NCBI GenBank assembly: GCA_030647655.1
Contig: JAUSJH010000013.1
Location: 1-41,438, forward strand
Reading direction: 5' to 3'
DNA from: a bacterium
GTDB lineage: Bacteria > Patescibacteriota > Minisyncoccia > Phycocordibacterales > UBA2100
DNA length: 41,438 nt
Position 1 is the stretch's first letter, and every line of letters starts with the position of its first letter. This document shows, piece by piece, positions 19,173 through 29,400 of the stretch. The position numbers were made by a program, and so were the translations under genes. Under the pieces are notes generated by a model that was not told the origin of the DNA, did no database searches, and saw only the letters and a program-made list of their open reading frames with translations.

Positions 19173-19712
19173 ATGGCAGACGATGCAGTGATGGAAATCA
19201 ATGAGACCGACACAGACGCGGCAGTTCTTCGCATCTATGAGGTCGGCTACCACATCACTCCCTCAGCCAAAGAAGAGGACCTAGAGAAAATAGTGGCGAG
19301 CATCCGTTCCGTGATTGAATCCGCCGGAGGCGGACCCTCCTCCGGAGGGAAAGCTAGTTTTATCGCCGAAGGCGCGCCATCTCTCACCAAACTTGCGTAT
19401 CCGATCATGGTCCGCGTAGGCGACAAAAGTATTGAATACGATCGCGGATATTTCGGGTGGATCAAATTCGAATCTGCAATCGCTGTCGCCCGTTCTCTCG
19501 AAGCATCGCTCAAGCAGAATCAGAACATATTTCGTTCCATCGTGTTCCGGACGGTGCGAGAGGATACGCGCGCGAAAATGAAAGCGCCGCAACTGCGCGA
19601 AGTGAAGCGCACCGATACCATTCATAAGGCGCCACGCCGCGTGGAGGAGTCTTCTGCTCCTATCTCGGAAGAGCAGCTCGAGAAAGCGATACAGGACATT
19701 ACCGCGGAGTAG
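19173..19712 (+). CDS. rpsF: 30S ribosomal protein S6
   Basis: RIYEVGYHITPSAKEEDLEKIVASI..LAYPI..YDRGYFGWIKFES; followed by ssb and rpsR. Confidence 0.88.
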   Translation: MADDAVMEINETDTDAAVLRIYEVGYHITPSAKEEDLEKIVASIRSVIESAGGGPSSGGKASFIAEGAPSLTKLAYPIMVRVGDKSIEYDRGYFGWIKFESAIAVARSLEASLKQNQNIFRSIVFRTVREDTRAKMKAPQLREVKRTDTIHKAPRRVEESSAPISEEQLEKAIQDITAE

Positions 19713-19728
19713 TGCTAAAATTCTTGAT

Positions 19729-20181
19729 ATGTACATCAACAAAGCAATGATTTTCGGCAATTTGACCCGCGATCCCGAGCTTCGTGCACTGCCTTCAGGT
19801 ATGAACGTCGTTAATTTTTCCGTCGCGACCAATCGCGTCTACAAAGACCGCGATGGCAAGAAGCAGGAGCAGACCGACTTTCACAACGTCGTCGTCTTCG
19901 GCCGCCAAGCTGATACCGTCAACCAGTACTTAAAGAAGGGAAGTTCGGTATTTGTGGAAGGCCGCATGCAGACCCGCAGTTGGGAAAAAGACGGTGAGAA
20001 AAAGTATCGCACCGAGATCGTCGCCGACCGCGTGCAATTCGGCCCCAAGGGAAGTGGTGGCGGAGGAGGTGGCAAGCGTGAAAATGCTCAGCAAGCACCG
20101 GAGGAGGAGGTGTCTGCAGGAGGAGGCGCGGGTATTGAATACCCGAAAGACGATATTAATCCGGACGATATCCCGTTTTAG
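19729..20181 (+). CDS. ssb: Single-stranded DNA-binding protein
   Basis: MYINKAMIFGNLTRDPELRALPSGMNVVNFSVATNR..; acidic tail DDIPF. Confidence 0.97.
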   Translation: MYINKAMIFGNLTRDPELRALPSGMNVVNFSVATNRVYKDRDGKKQEQTDFHNVVVFGRQADTVNQYLKKGSSVFVEGRMQTRSWEKDGEKKYRTEIVADRVQFGPKGSGGGGGGKRENAQQAPEEEVSAGGGAGIEYPKDDINPDDIPF

Positions 20182-20231
20182 AAGCGCCGCGCTTTAATTG
20201 ACGATTACGCGGCATAATTTCGCAAAATTAC

Positions 20232-20432
20232 ATGTCCAACAACATTTTGACCCAGAACGATATCCAGCACGTCGACTACAAAGATGTCGACCTCTTGAAG
20301 CAATTCGTCAATCCGCACGGCCGCATCATGGGTCGCAAGAAAAGCGGCTTGACGGCCAAGCAGCAGCGCGCCGTCGAAGCCGCCATAAAGCGCGCGCGTT
20401 TTATGGGCCTCCTCCCGTTCATCCAAAAGTAA
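20232..20432 (+). CDS. rpsR: 30S ribosomal protein S18
   Basis: DVDLLKQFVNPHGRIMGRKKSGLTAKQQRAVEAAIKRARFMGLLPF. Confidence 0.96.
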   Translation: MSNNILTQNDIQHVDYKDVDLLKQFVNPHGRIMGRKKSGLTAKQQRAVEAAIKRARFMGLLPFIQK

Positions 20433-20435
20433 AGA

Positions 20436-20462
20436 AAGGCTTCTATTCGGGGCCTTTTCTTT
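20436..20462. terminator. Terminator between convergent rpsR and efp
   Basis: aaaggc...gccttt hairpin with A-rich and T-rich flanks. Confidence 0.6.
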
Positions 20463-21021
20463 AAACTCGCTCCACGTACTCTCCGGTTTCTGTATTGATA
20501 CGCACGACGTCGCCTTCATTCACAAACATGGGGACGTCCACAGTAGCGCCGGTTTCTAGTACGACAATTTTCGTGCCGCCTTGGGCTGTGTTGCCGCGGG
20601 TATTGGGCGGTGCTTCTTTCACTTTCAACTCCATTTTGATTGGAAGCTTCACACGGAAGAGTTTTTCGTCGAACCACAAGGTCTCGACCGCTGTGTTGCC
20701 TTTGAGGAACTTGCCGGATTCGCCCATCATTTCGTCAGTAACCGAAAAACGTTTCGACTTATCTTTGAGGTCGTGGAAAAACCACTCGCCGTTTCGTTCA
20801 TAAATAAAGACTGCCAGCCTGGTCTCTATCTCGGCCTCCTGTAGCTTATCGGATTGCTGGAAGGGATGTTCTATCACGTTGCCTTTGATAAGGTGGCGGA
20901 GCTTGGTCTGATTGACTGGCCGGCGTTGCTGCTTCTGCATGATATTGTTCCACGTGCAGACATACGGCTCTCCCTCGACGAGTACTGCTACCCCCGGCTT
21001 GATTTCGTTGTAACTCAACAT
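20461..21021 (-). CDS. efp: Elongation factor P
   Basis: MLSYNEIKPGVAVLVEGEPYVCTW..KLRHLIKGNVIEHPF..; EF-P three-domain architecture; supplied ORF extends further upstream, start approximate. Confidence 0.9.
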   Translation of the reverse strand: MLSYNEIKPGVAVLVEGEPYVCTWNNIMQKQQRRPVNQTKLRHLIKGNVIEHPFQQSDKLQEAEIETRLAVFIYERNGEWFFHDLKDKSKRFSVTDEMMGESGKFLKGNTAVETLWFDEKLFRVKLPIKMELKVKEAPPNTRGNTAQGGTKIVVLETGATVDVPMFVNEGDVVRINTETGEYVERV

Positions 21022-21069
21022 TCCGAGCATTCTATTCAAAAATGCGCGTTTGTCCAATGTTTGTAAGAT

Positions 21070-22140
21070 TTATTCCTCCGCACTTGCGGCTACGCTCTTT
21101 GCCATTCCACCATCCGCAAGCCCTTTCTTAATATCTTTCAATAGTTGATTCAGGATTGGTTTGTTCTCGCGCAGGAAGGTGCGCGCGGCGTCGTAGCCAC
21201 GGCCGAGTTTTGTCTCACCGATGGAATACGAGCCGCCGGCAGATTTCTGCACAAAGCCGAGCTTTTCGCCTAGGGCGAGACACTCGCCTTCTTTTGAAAT
21301 ACCTTCGCCGTAGAGCATGTCGAATTCGGTCTGGCGGAAGGGAGCCGCAACCTTGTTCTTCACTATCTTCACGCGGTGCCGGCCGCCCATCGTCTCGTCA
21401 CCTTTCTTTATTTGCGCGATGCGGCGGATGTCGATGCGCACCGATGTGTAGAATTTGAGCGCCTTGCCGCCCGTCGTCGTTTCAGGATTCCCGAACATCA
21501 CTCCGATTTGCATGCGTATCTGGTTGATGAAAATTATGAGAGTCTTCGTCTTTGCAACGATGGCAGTCAATTTTCGCAGAGCCTGCGACATGAGTCGTGC
21601 GTGCTTGCCCACATGCTGTGCGCCCATGTCGCCCTCGATCTCGTCCTTGGGCGTGAGTGCGGCTACCGAGTCGATGACGATGACATCTATCTTGCCGCTC
21701 CGCACGAGCGATTCGACTATCTCAAGCGCCTGCTCGCCGGTATCAGGTTGCGAAACGAGGAGCTCTTCAGTTTTTACACCGAGCTTCTTTGCATACTCCG
21801 GATCGAGCGCGTGTTCTGCATCAATGTATGCACACACGCCTCCTGCTTTTTGTGCTTCGGCGACAACGTGGAGCGAGAGCGTTGTTTTGCCGGAGGATTC
21901 CGGTCCGAATATTTCGATGATGCGTCCGCGGGGCAATCCACCGATTCCGAGGGCCCAGTCGACACCGATGGAGCCGGTGTGGATCGCATTCACATCTACT
22001 TTCGGCTGTGCTCCGAGCATCATGATGGATTCGTCACCGAATTTTGTCTTAATCTGCGCTATCGCGCGCTCGATATCTGCGTCGGACCCTGTGCCGGTCG
22101 TCTTTGGCGGTGCTTTTTCTTTTTTCTTGAATCCGGCCAT
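21070..22140 (-). CDS. recA: Recombinase A
   Basis: [51 protein letters not shown]..; start refined to MAGFKKKEK at 22140. Confidence 0.97.
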   Translation of the reverse strand: MAGFKKKEKAPPKTTGTGSDADIERAIAQIKTKFGDESIMMLGAQPKVDVNAIHTGSIGVDWALGIGGLPRGRIIEIFGPESSGKTTLSLHVVAEAQKAGGVCAYIDAEHALDPEYAKKLGVKTEELLVSQPDTGEQALEIVESLVRSGKIDVIVIDSVAALTPKDEIEGDMGAQHVGKHARLMSQALRKLTAIVAKTKTLIIFINQIRMQIGVMFGNPETTTGGKALKFYTSVRIDIRRIAQIKKGDETMGGRHRVKIVKNKVAAPFRQTEFDMLYGEGISKEGECLALGEKLGFVQKSAGGSYSIGETKLGRGYDAARTFLRENKPILNQLLKDIKKGLADGGMAKSVAASAEE

Positions 22141-22174
22141 ATTCAGGTAAGTATCAAGTATTAGGTATAAAGTA

Positions 22175-22570
22175 TCAAGGGGTTGGGGTGGACGATGCGG
22201 ACTCGATAGTTGATGGCGTTGATGTCGAAGGCGTGTAGACAACCTCGATAACCTTGCTCCGGTGTCTGCCGTATTTGTCTTGCGCCTCGAGGACAATGCG
22301 ATTGTAGCCGACTGCAAGGAGGTACTGCTCTTCAAACACCCCGTCTTCAGTGACGGATATGGTCTTGCCATTCATTGAAAGAGCAGAGATCCTATCCGCC
22401 TTGCCTTTGATCGTGACGAGCGGGTCGTGAACCTCCGTGACTTCCGAGGGAATGGTGATGGAAGGGCCGTAGAGGAGCCCGCGCGCTTCGAAGTATGCAT
22501 AGCCTAAAACGATTAGGAAGAAAATCCCGAGCGCGATATAGGTGAGGCGACTATCTCGGTAGGGAAGCAT
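22175..22570 (-). CDS. Membrane-anchored protein with Ig-like domain
   Basis: N-terminal TM ..[28 protein letters not shown]..; beta-rich ..[51 protein letters not shown]. Confidence 0.65.
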   Translation of the reverse strand: MLPYRDSRLTYIALGIFFLIVLGYAYFEARGLLYGPSITIPSEVTEVHDPLVTIKGKADRISALSMNGKTISVTEDGVFEEQYLLAVGYNRIVLEAQDKYGRHRSKVIEVVYTPSTSTPSTIESASSTPTP

Positions 22571-22620
22571 AGATTAGCTTGTCGCCGGCAGCTTGTAGCC
22601 GTCAGTAAATGCAAGTATTT

Positions 22621-24855
22621 TCATATTTGCTCCTTTTCGGCCTCTTCCGGTTCTGCCGCGAGTTCGTCTGCGTTGCCATTCCCTATTATGTCCCGCGGCT
22701 TGGCGCCGTCGGCGGGCCCAACGATACCGCGCTCTTCGAGCATATCGATGAGTTTCGCGGCCCTAGCATAGCCCACACCGAGCTTGCGCTGAAGATATGA
22801 GGTGGAGGCCTTGCCAGCTTCTATAACGGTGCGCTTTGCTTCCACGTATAATTTATCATCTTCGCTATCGTCCTCGATTCCAGACGAGAAGATGGGATCG
22901 TTTGCTCGGTTGGCGTTGTCGGAAAAGTCAATTTCGCTTGGGAGTGTGCCGTCATTGGTCTTTACGATATAAGCGACGACGCGCTTGACCTCTTCCTCAG
23001 AAATGAAAGGGGCTTGGATGCGTCGCGGTTTTGACATTTCACCCGATAGGAAGAGCATGTCGCCTGAACCCAACAGCTTTTCCGCACCACCCATGTCGAG
23101 GATAGTGCGCGAGTCGATCTGGGATGCGACCTGCATTGCGACGCGTGCGGGGATGTTGGCCTTGATGAGTCCGGTTATGACTTTCACGCTCGGCCGTTGC
23201 GTTGAGAGAATGATGTGTATGCCGACCGCGCGGCTCATCTGCGCCAAGCGCACAATTCCACTTTCGAGCTCGCGCGGGTAAGTGGACATAATGTCTGCGA
23301 GCTCATCGATGACGACGACAATATACGGCATTGCCTCTGGAAGGGGCTCCTCACTCTCTTTTTTTGCGGCCTTCTCAAGCGCCGGAGCTACTACGTTCTG
23401 ATGGTATGACGCAATATCGCGAACAGCTTCGGCCTCCAGGATGTTGTACCGGCGTTCCATTTCTTTCGCGAGCCATTTGATAGCCAGGATTGCTTTCTTG
23501 GCATCGGTAATGACAGGGGTCAGCAGATGGGGTATCGAATTGTAGACGGTGAGCTCGACGCGTTTGGGGTCAACCATGATGAAACGCAGGCGCTCCGGCC
23601 CGCATCGGTAGAGTAGGGAGACGATGAAGCCGTGAATGGCGACTGACTTGCCGGCTCCCGTGGTACCGGCCACGAGCAAGTGCGGCATGCGCGCAAGGTC
23701 GGCAAAGTGCGGCGAGCCGGTGATAGATCGACCGAGTGAAATCAAAAGCGGTTTGTCTGACTGCACGAACGCACTATCAGAAACAAGAGGGGCAAGACCG
23801 AGGGTAGTTCGTGCGATGTTGGGCACTTCGATGCCGACGAGCGATTTGCCGGGTATGGGAGCCTCGATACGTACCGGAGAGGCGGCAAGGGCCAATTCGA
23901 GATTGCTCTGCAAAGCGATAATCTTTGAGAGGCGCACACCTTCCGCGGGTTTCATCGCATAGCGTGTCACTGTCGGGCCGATAGAAGCCTCGTCCATTTC
24001 CACCTGAATGCCAAAATTCTGGAGCGTGCGCCTGATGATATTCATGTTGGCTTTCACATCGCCTACTTCGGGTTTGCCTTTGTTTCGTGCAAGGAATGAA
24101 ACCGGTGGGGGAGTGTAGGCGCTACCAGTCGCCGCGATAATGGGGAATCCGTCGGCCACGTCCCCTCCAAAGAATTTCTTGATGGCACTTGCTCCCGATT
24201 CTTTTTGAGCATTACCCGCGGGTTCGGACGCGTCCGTTTTTTCCGCACTTACACCAGACTCAAGAGCTTCTTCCACCGATAACCCGACGACGGGAACATT
24301 GGCGATCTCTCCTTCCGTGTCTGCAGCGGGAGTATGCAGACCGCGTATCCAATTACGGATGTTTGTGAGAAGCACGCCGAGATGAATATCGAACGCAATG
24401 ACGAGAGACGCGATAAGAAAGGCGACTAGGAAGATGGCCGTTGCCGTAGTGTCAATTCCGGCAACGAGTGTGTTTGCGACGCTACCGCCCACAACACCGC
24501 CTCTGCCGGGAAAAGCAAGGTCGATAAGTCCGAGGCCAGCGAGCAAGAAAACTGTCATGCAAAGGAATTGCACCCAACCGAAATTACGCTCGAAGGAACG
24601 GAAAATGAGGATTGCGAGAAGCGTGAGTGAGAGCGGGAGCAGGAGGTACCCGACGCCGAAAAGCCACGAGAGCCACATATAAATACTCGCCCCTATGGCG
24701 CCACCCCCTCCAAGCTCGGCAAGGATGAGAAAACCTGCGATGGCGATAAAAAAAACAGCACACACCCCCCGCAGGGCTTCACTGCTCACATATCTGATGT
24801 CGTCATCACCCTCTTCAATATCTTTATCTTTTTCGCGTCTCCGCTTACCTTTCAT
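22621..24855 (-). CDS. ftsK: FtsK/SpoIIIE family DNA translocase
   Basis: 4-TM N-terminus; PHLLVAGTTGAGKSVAIHGFIVSLLYR; VVIDELADIMSTYP; STQRPSVKVITGLIKANIPARVAMQVASQIDSRTILDMGGAEKLLGSGDML; gamma-like C-term YLQRKLGVGYARAAKLIDMLEERGIVG. Confidence 0.96.
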   Translation of the reverse strand: MKGKRRREKDKDIEEGDDDIRYVSSEALRGVCAVFFIAIAGFLILAELGGGGAIGASIYMWLSWLFGVGYLLLPLSLTLLAILIFRSFERNFGWVQFLCMTVFLLAGLGLIDLAFPGRGGVVGGSVANTLVAGIDTTATAIFLVAFLIASLVIAFDIHLGVLLTNIRNWIRGLHTPAADTEGEIANVPVVGLSVEEALESGVSAEKTDASEPAGNAQKESGASAIKKFFGGDVADGFPIIAATGSAYTPPPVSFLARNKGKPEVGDVKANMNIIRRTLQNFGIQVEMDEASIGPTVTRYAMKPAEGVRLSKIIALQSNLELALAASPVRIEAPIPGKSLVGIEVPNIARTTLGLAPLVSDSAFVQSDKPLLISLGRSITGSPHFADLARMPHLLVAGTTGAGKSVAIHGFIVSLLYRCGPERLRFIMVDPKRVELTVYNSIPHLLTPVITDAKKAILAIKWLAKEMERRYNILEAEAVRDIASYHQNVVAPALEKAAKKESEEPLPEAMPYIVVVIDELADIMSTYPRELESGIVRLAQMSRAVGIHIILSTQRPSVKVITGLIKANIPARVAMQVASQIDSRTILDMGGAEKLLGSGDMLFLSGEMSKPRRIQAPFISEEEVKRVVAYIVKTNDGTLPSEIDFSDNANRANDPIFSSGIEDDSEDDKLYVEAKRTVIEAGKASTSYLQRKLGVGYARAAKLIDMLEERGIVGPADGAKPRDIIGNGNADELAAEPEEAEKEQI

Positions 24856-25060
24856 GATGACATCATATCATCCCACCTCACTTTTCTGAGGAGATTTTAC
24901 GAGGTAGATTCGTCCTGAAACGTTCGAATTTCTCACACCGGTGTGCCCAGAGCGTTATCCACAGAAAAGAGGGGCCGGATTGCATATCGGTCACGTCCTT
25001 TATATACTCCTGTTACCGGCGTGTACGTGAGGGCCTTATAGTACATGATTCGGACATAAA

Positions 25061-25810
25061 ATGGACGAAATAAAGGACATACAGAAGTCCAATCCAGTCT
25101 CCCGATTTTTTGATACGCACTCTGTTCGCACTAACCCTTTTGGAGCCAATCAGTCGGCTGAGAGAGCATATCGTCGGGCCGAACGGATTGTTGCGGCATT
25201 GCACCTCATCACCAACCACATTCCCGCTTCAGAATCGCTTCGTATATCGGTTCGGGCAGAGGGGCTACGGATGCTTGAAAATACGCTTTACTTGCGAGAC
25301 GAGATGAGAGCTCTCGATTCAGCACATTCTATAGCTTGTCGCGTATCGATACGGCACCTGATCTCTCTTGTACGTATGCTCGCGGCCTCCGGCTTCCTCT
25401 CCACTCAAAATACCCAAACGGTAGTGGAAGGATTAGATGAACTTGGCACTTTCCTTGACGCGTCTGCAAATTCCGCACTTTCAGAAAGTACCTCGCTCAC
25501 ACGGGAGAATTTCCGGGACATCCTCGGCGCTCCCATTAAGGACATAAGGGACATGAGGAGTATCAAGGACAAGACTTCGATAAAGGACATTGTGTCTGTG
25601 TCCAATATAATCCAGAAAGGATTAAGTGTCCGAGAGAGTGAAATAGTGGAAATCCTACGTACAGGCGGGGAGCTCGGGATCAAAGATATCGCTTCAAACC
25701 TTCCGGAATACAGTGAAAAGATGATCCAGCGTGACTTAATGAGGCTTGTCGTAGCAGGGCATGTGAAAAAGACAGGCCTTAAGCGCTGGAGCCGCTATTC
25801 TGTTGCCTAA
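25061..25810 (+). CDS. Conserved hypothetical protein with C-terminal winged-HTH
   Basis: C-term SVRESEIVEILRTGGELGIKDIASNLPEYSEKMIQRDLMRLVVAGHVKKTGLKRWSRYSV resembles DeoR-type wHTH. Confidence 0.65.
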   Translation: MDEIKDIQKSNPVSRFFDTHSVRTNPFGANQSAERAYRRAERIVAALHLITNHIPASESLRISVRAEGLRMLENTLYLRDEMRALDSAHSIACRVSIRHLISLVRMLAASGFLSTQNTQTVVEGLDELGTFLDASANSALSESTSLTRENFRDILGAPIKDIRDMRSIKDKTSIKDIVSVSNIIQKGLSVRESEIVEILRTGGELGIKDIASNLPEYSEKMIQRDLMRLVVAGHVKKTGLKRWSRYSVA

Positions 25811-26014
25811 TAAGCCTGTTTGTGTTGTCATGTTCTTACAGAACATAGGGGCGAACCTCTCATGAAAGATTACCTAGAGTGGCGCGTCAGTATGATTGAC
25901 TCCCTTTGTGTACTAGGGTATTGTGGCCCGCGATGACAGGTGGCTGGAAAGAGCCCGCAAGGCGTCTTTTGTCCCACGAGTTATCCACAAATTGAGTAGA
26001 CACATATCCGTGTG

Positions 26015-26477
26015 CCATAAGCGCCCTAGTATATAATTGCACCACGACGTCTCCTTAGAGATGTCGCGACGCAGTTAGGGCGTTGTGCTCTCTGTGTGGT
26101 TCGTTGACATTTAAATAGAACAAACATACAAGGCCCGCGTGGCCGGCTTCGTCTGGAAGACGAAGCGCTCCGCATTTCTTTTTCCGGTAACGATAGAATT
26201 CCCGCACGACACTTTCCTTCTTGCTGCTAATCCCGACCCTTCTTTATAAAATAAAGAAAGCGTGGGGCTAGCAAAAAAGGTGCAAGCCCGCACACCACAA
26301 TAATTTATTTTGTTGGTGTCCGGTCAAGCCCGATTATCAGTTGTCTTCAGTTAGTAGCAGATAGTTTAGTAGTTGAGCATTAGTAGAAGACACACAAACG
26401 CACATGACTCCTCGTCGAAAGGGTGTAGTGTGCGGTCCTCTGACTCCCTGACAATCTAATTGTCAGGAGATCAGGAG
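26015..26477 (+). promoter_or_regulatory. Long structured 5' leader/promoter region of the giant surface-protein gene
   Basis: TATAAT at 26032-26037; hairpins CGACGTCTC/GAGATGTCG (~26045-26066), GCTTCGTCT/AGACGAAGC (26146-26166), TTCTTTAT/ATAAAGAA (~26240), CGCACA/TGTGCG (~26400-26434) and an SD-overlapping hairpin (26435-26477). Confidence 0.5.
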
Positions 26478-29400
26478 ATGAAAAAGTCAGAATTAACTAT
26501 GAGTAAAGCATTAGCAACAAAAAATGTTGCGGCAGTGCTCTTGGCTGTGACGATGGTCATTGGATTCGCGTTTGCATTTGCCACACCGGCGAAAGCGGAT
26601 GTCATCTCCGACCTTCAGGCACAGATCCAATCATTGCTCGCACAGATTTCCGCACTTCAGGGCGGCACGGGTTCACAGCAAGTAGGTGGACTCTCCTGCA
26701 ACACGTTCACTCGCAGTCACCAACAGGGTGACAGCGGAGGTGAAGTGATGTGGATTCAGCAATTCCTTAACAGCGTTGATGGCACACAGGTCGCCACAAC
26801 CGGCGCAGGTTCTCCGGGTAACGAAACTTCGTTCTTCGGTGGGCTCACTCGCGCCGCGGTCTCTAAGTTCCAGCAAAAGTACGGCATCACGCCGACGGCT
26901 GGCTACTGGGGTCCAATCTCGCGCGCAAAGGCCAACGCCTTGTGCGCAGAGGCTCCAGCTCCAGGACCAGGCCCAGGACCAACTCCAGGACCGGTCACGG
27001 GTAATCTCAACGTCGCGGCTGGAGCTCAGCCGGCAAATTCGCTCGCGCCGACAAGCGCGATGCGTGTTCCATTCACTACCTTCACACTCACGAACGGCAG
27101 CAATACGGTCGTGACGGTAACGGGAGTGGTGGTACAGCGCACGGGTCTTTCCAACGACGCCGTATTCGCGGGGCTCGTCTTGATCGACGCAAACACCAAC
27201 GTTCAGATCGGCGTTCAGAGGACTCTCAACTCCAACCATCAGGCAACAGTGGGTGACACGATCTCCCTCAACCCTGGTGAGACGAGGACTCTCACAGTCG
27301 CGGGCAACATGGCCACGTCGCTCACAAGCTACGCAGGCCAAATCGTCGGCATCTCTGTCGTTGGTATCAACACCACCGCCACGGTTTCCGGCTCGCTCCC
27401 GATTACGGGCGCACAGCAAACGGTCAACTCGACATTGACTATCGGCACGGTTTCGACCTCGACCTCGTCCTACAATCCGGGCGGCACGTCGAGCAAGAAC
27501 ATCGGCGACACGAACATCAAGTTCTCGGGTCTGCGCTTCACCGCTCCTTCTTCGGAAGACGTGAAGCTCTACTCGATTCGTTGGCGCCAAGTCGGCACTG
27601 TCTCGTCTGCCGACCTTGCCAACGTCATGACCTACATCGACGGCACGGCATATCCGACGAGCGTTTCGTCTGACGGCAAGTACTACACGACGGTATTCGC
27701 GGGCGGTATCTTGGTTACCAAGGGTAATTCACTCGACACATACATTCAGGGTGACATCATCGGTACCAATGCAGCTTCGAGAACGGTAGACTTCAGTATT
27801 GACCGTGAATCCGACGTCTTCTTCATCGGCCAGACGTATGGCTACGGTATGGATCTCACCAACGGAGCTTCGTCCGACTGGTTCGATGGCTACGCGGTCA
27901 CGGTGACCGCAGGTACAGTAACGACGATAGGCAAGGCATCAGAAGTGCCTGCCCAGAACGTCGCACTCAACCTCCAAGGCCAAGTCTTGGGTGGCTTCGT
28001 TACAGACATCAAGGGTGAACCGATTTCGGTCCAACAGATCATTATCTCGGTCGCCACATCCGGCGCGGGTGTCGGCGTCATCACAAATGCCAGCATCTAC
28101 AACGCCAGTGGCGTCGTCGTTGCGGGTCCAGTTGACGCAAACACCGCAGGCACTTCACTCACGTTCACCGACACAGTTACCTTCCCGGTGGGTCGTCAGG
28201 TCTACACCATCAAAGGCAAGCTTGCCTCGGGTATGACCAACGGCGGCACGGTCATCCTCTCGACAACACCGTCGTCACAGTGGACGACTGTCACGGGTCA
28301 GACTACGGGCAACACCATATCGCTCTCGAGTAATGGCGCGTTCAACATGAACACCATGACTATCCGCGCGGCATCTCTGCAGGTGGCGGTCTCCTCCAGC
28401 CCCGCGACATCAACTATCGTTACGGGCGGTCAGGGAACGCTCTTCACCAACTACCAGTTCGACGCGTCGCAATCGGGTGAGGACGTGAAGTTCACGTCAC
28501 TCGTCATCGACTACAACGGGGGAACCCAGACCCTTGCCGCAAACCAGAACATGGTCTCGAGCTGTCAGCTCTGGGACGGTTCGGTTGCCTTGAACACGGG
28601 TTCCAACGTCTTGAATCCCGCGAGCACGGCGACGACAACCGGCGGTACCAACAACACCGTAACGCTTGACAATTCGCTCACGGTGACGAAAGGCACGATT
28701 AAGACGCTTGCATTCAAGTGCAACGTTTCGTCCAATGCCAACGACGCCTCGCAGATCCAGTGGGGTATCAGCAATGCGAACATCATCGCTATCGCCGCAA
28801 CAGGCCTCACATCCGGTTCTTCGGTAACGCCGGAAGCGGTCACGGCCGGAGTTGGCTACAACGGTAACCTCATGACGATCGGAAGCGGCACACTCGTCGC
28901 ATCGCTCGATTCCTCAAGTCCTTCCTACGCCATCGGCGCAGGCGGTACCAACGTCACACTCGGTGCCTACAAGCTCCGCGCTGCGAACGAAAACGTCAAC
29001 TTGAACAAAATCGGTCTCAAGCTCACGAACACAGCGTCGTCATCCGCGGCAGATCTCGTAACGGTTACCTTGCACACCGCAAGTGCGGTTTCGGCGACCA
29101 ACCCAACAGGTCAGATCGGTACAGCGACATTCGCTGGTGCGAGCACAAGTGCGCAAGTCATGCTCGGGACTCCGATCACTATTACAAAGGATGCAGATAC
29201 CGTCGTGACGGTTAAGGGCGATCTCGCAACGATTTCCGGCTCCGGCGCAGGCGCGCCTGGAACTCCGGGTCACTTGATTGCAGTTGACGTCGACACCACC
29301 GGCGCCAAGACACAGGGCACGGGCGCAGGTTCCGGCACGACCATCACCGGCACAGGCACGACAGCGGTTTCCGGCGTACGCCTCCAAAAGACGTACCCGA

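Noticed and set aside
21376-22164. 262-aa plus-strand ORF (and 231-aa 21455-22150)
   Set aside because: Antisense to recA, which is unambiguous on the minus strand.
26673-27590. 305-aa minus-strand ORF
   Set aside because: Antisense to the giant surface protein; Arg/Cys-rich translation is a shadow of the Thr/Ser/Gly-rich coding strand.
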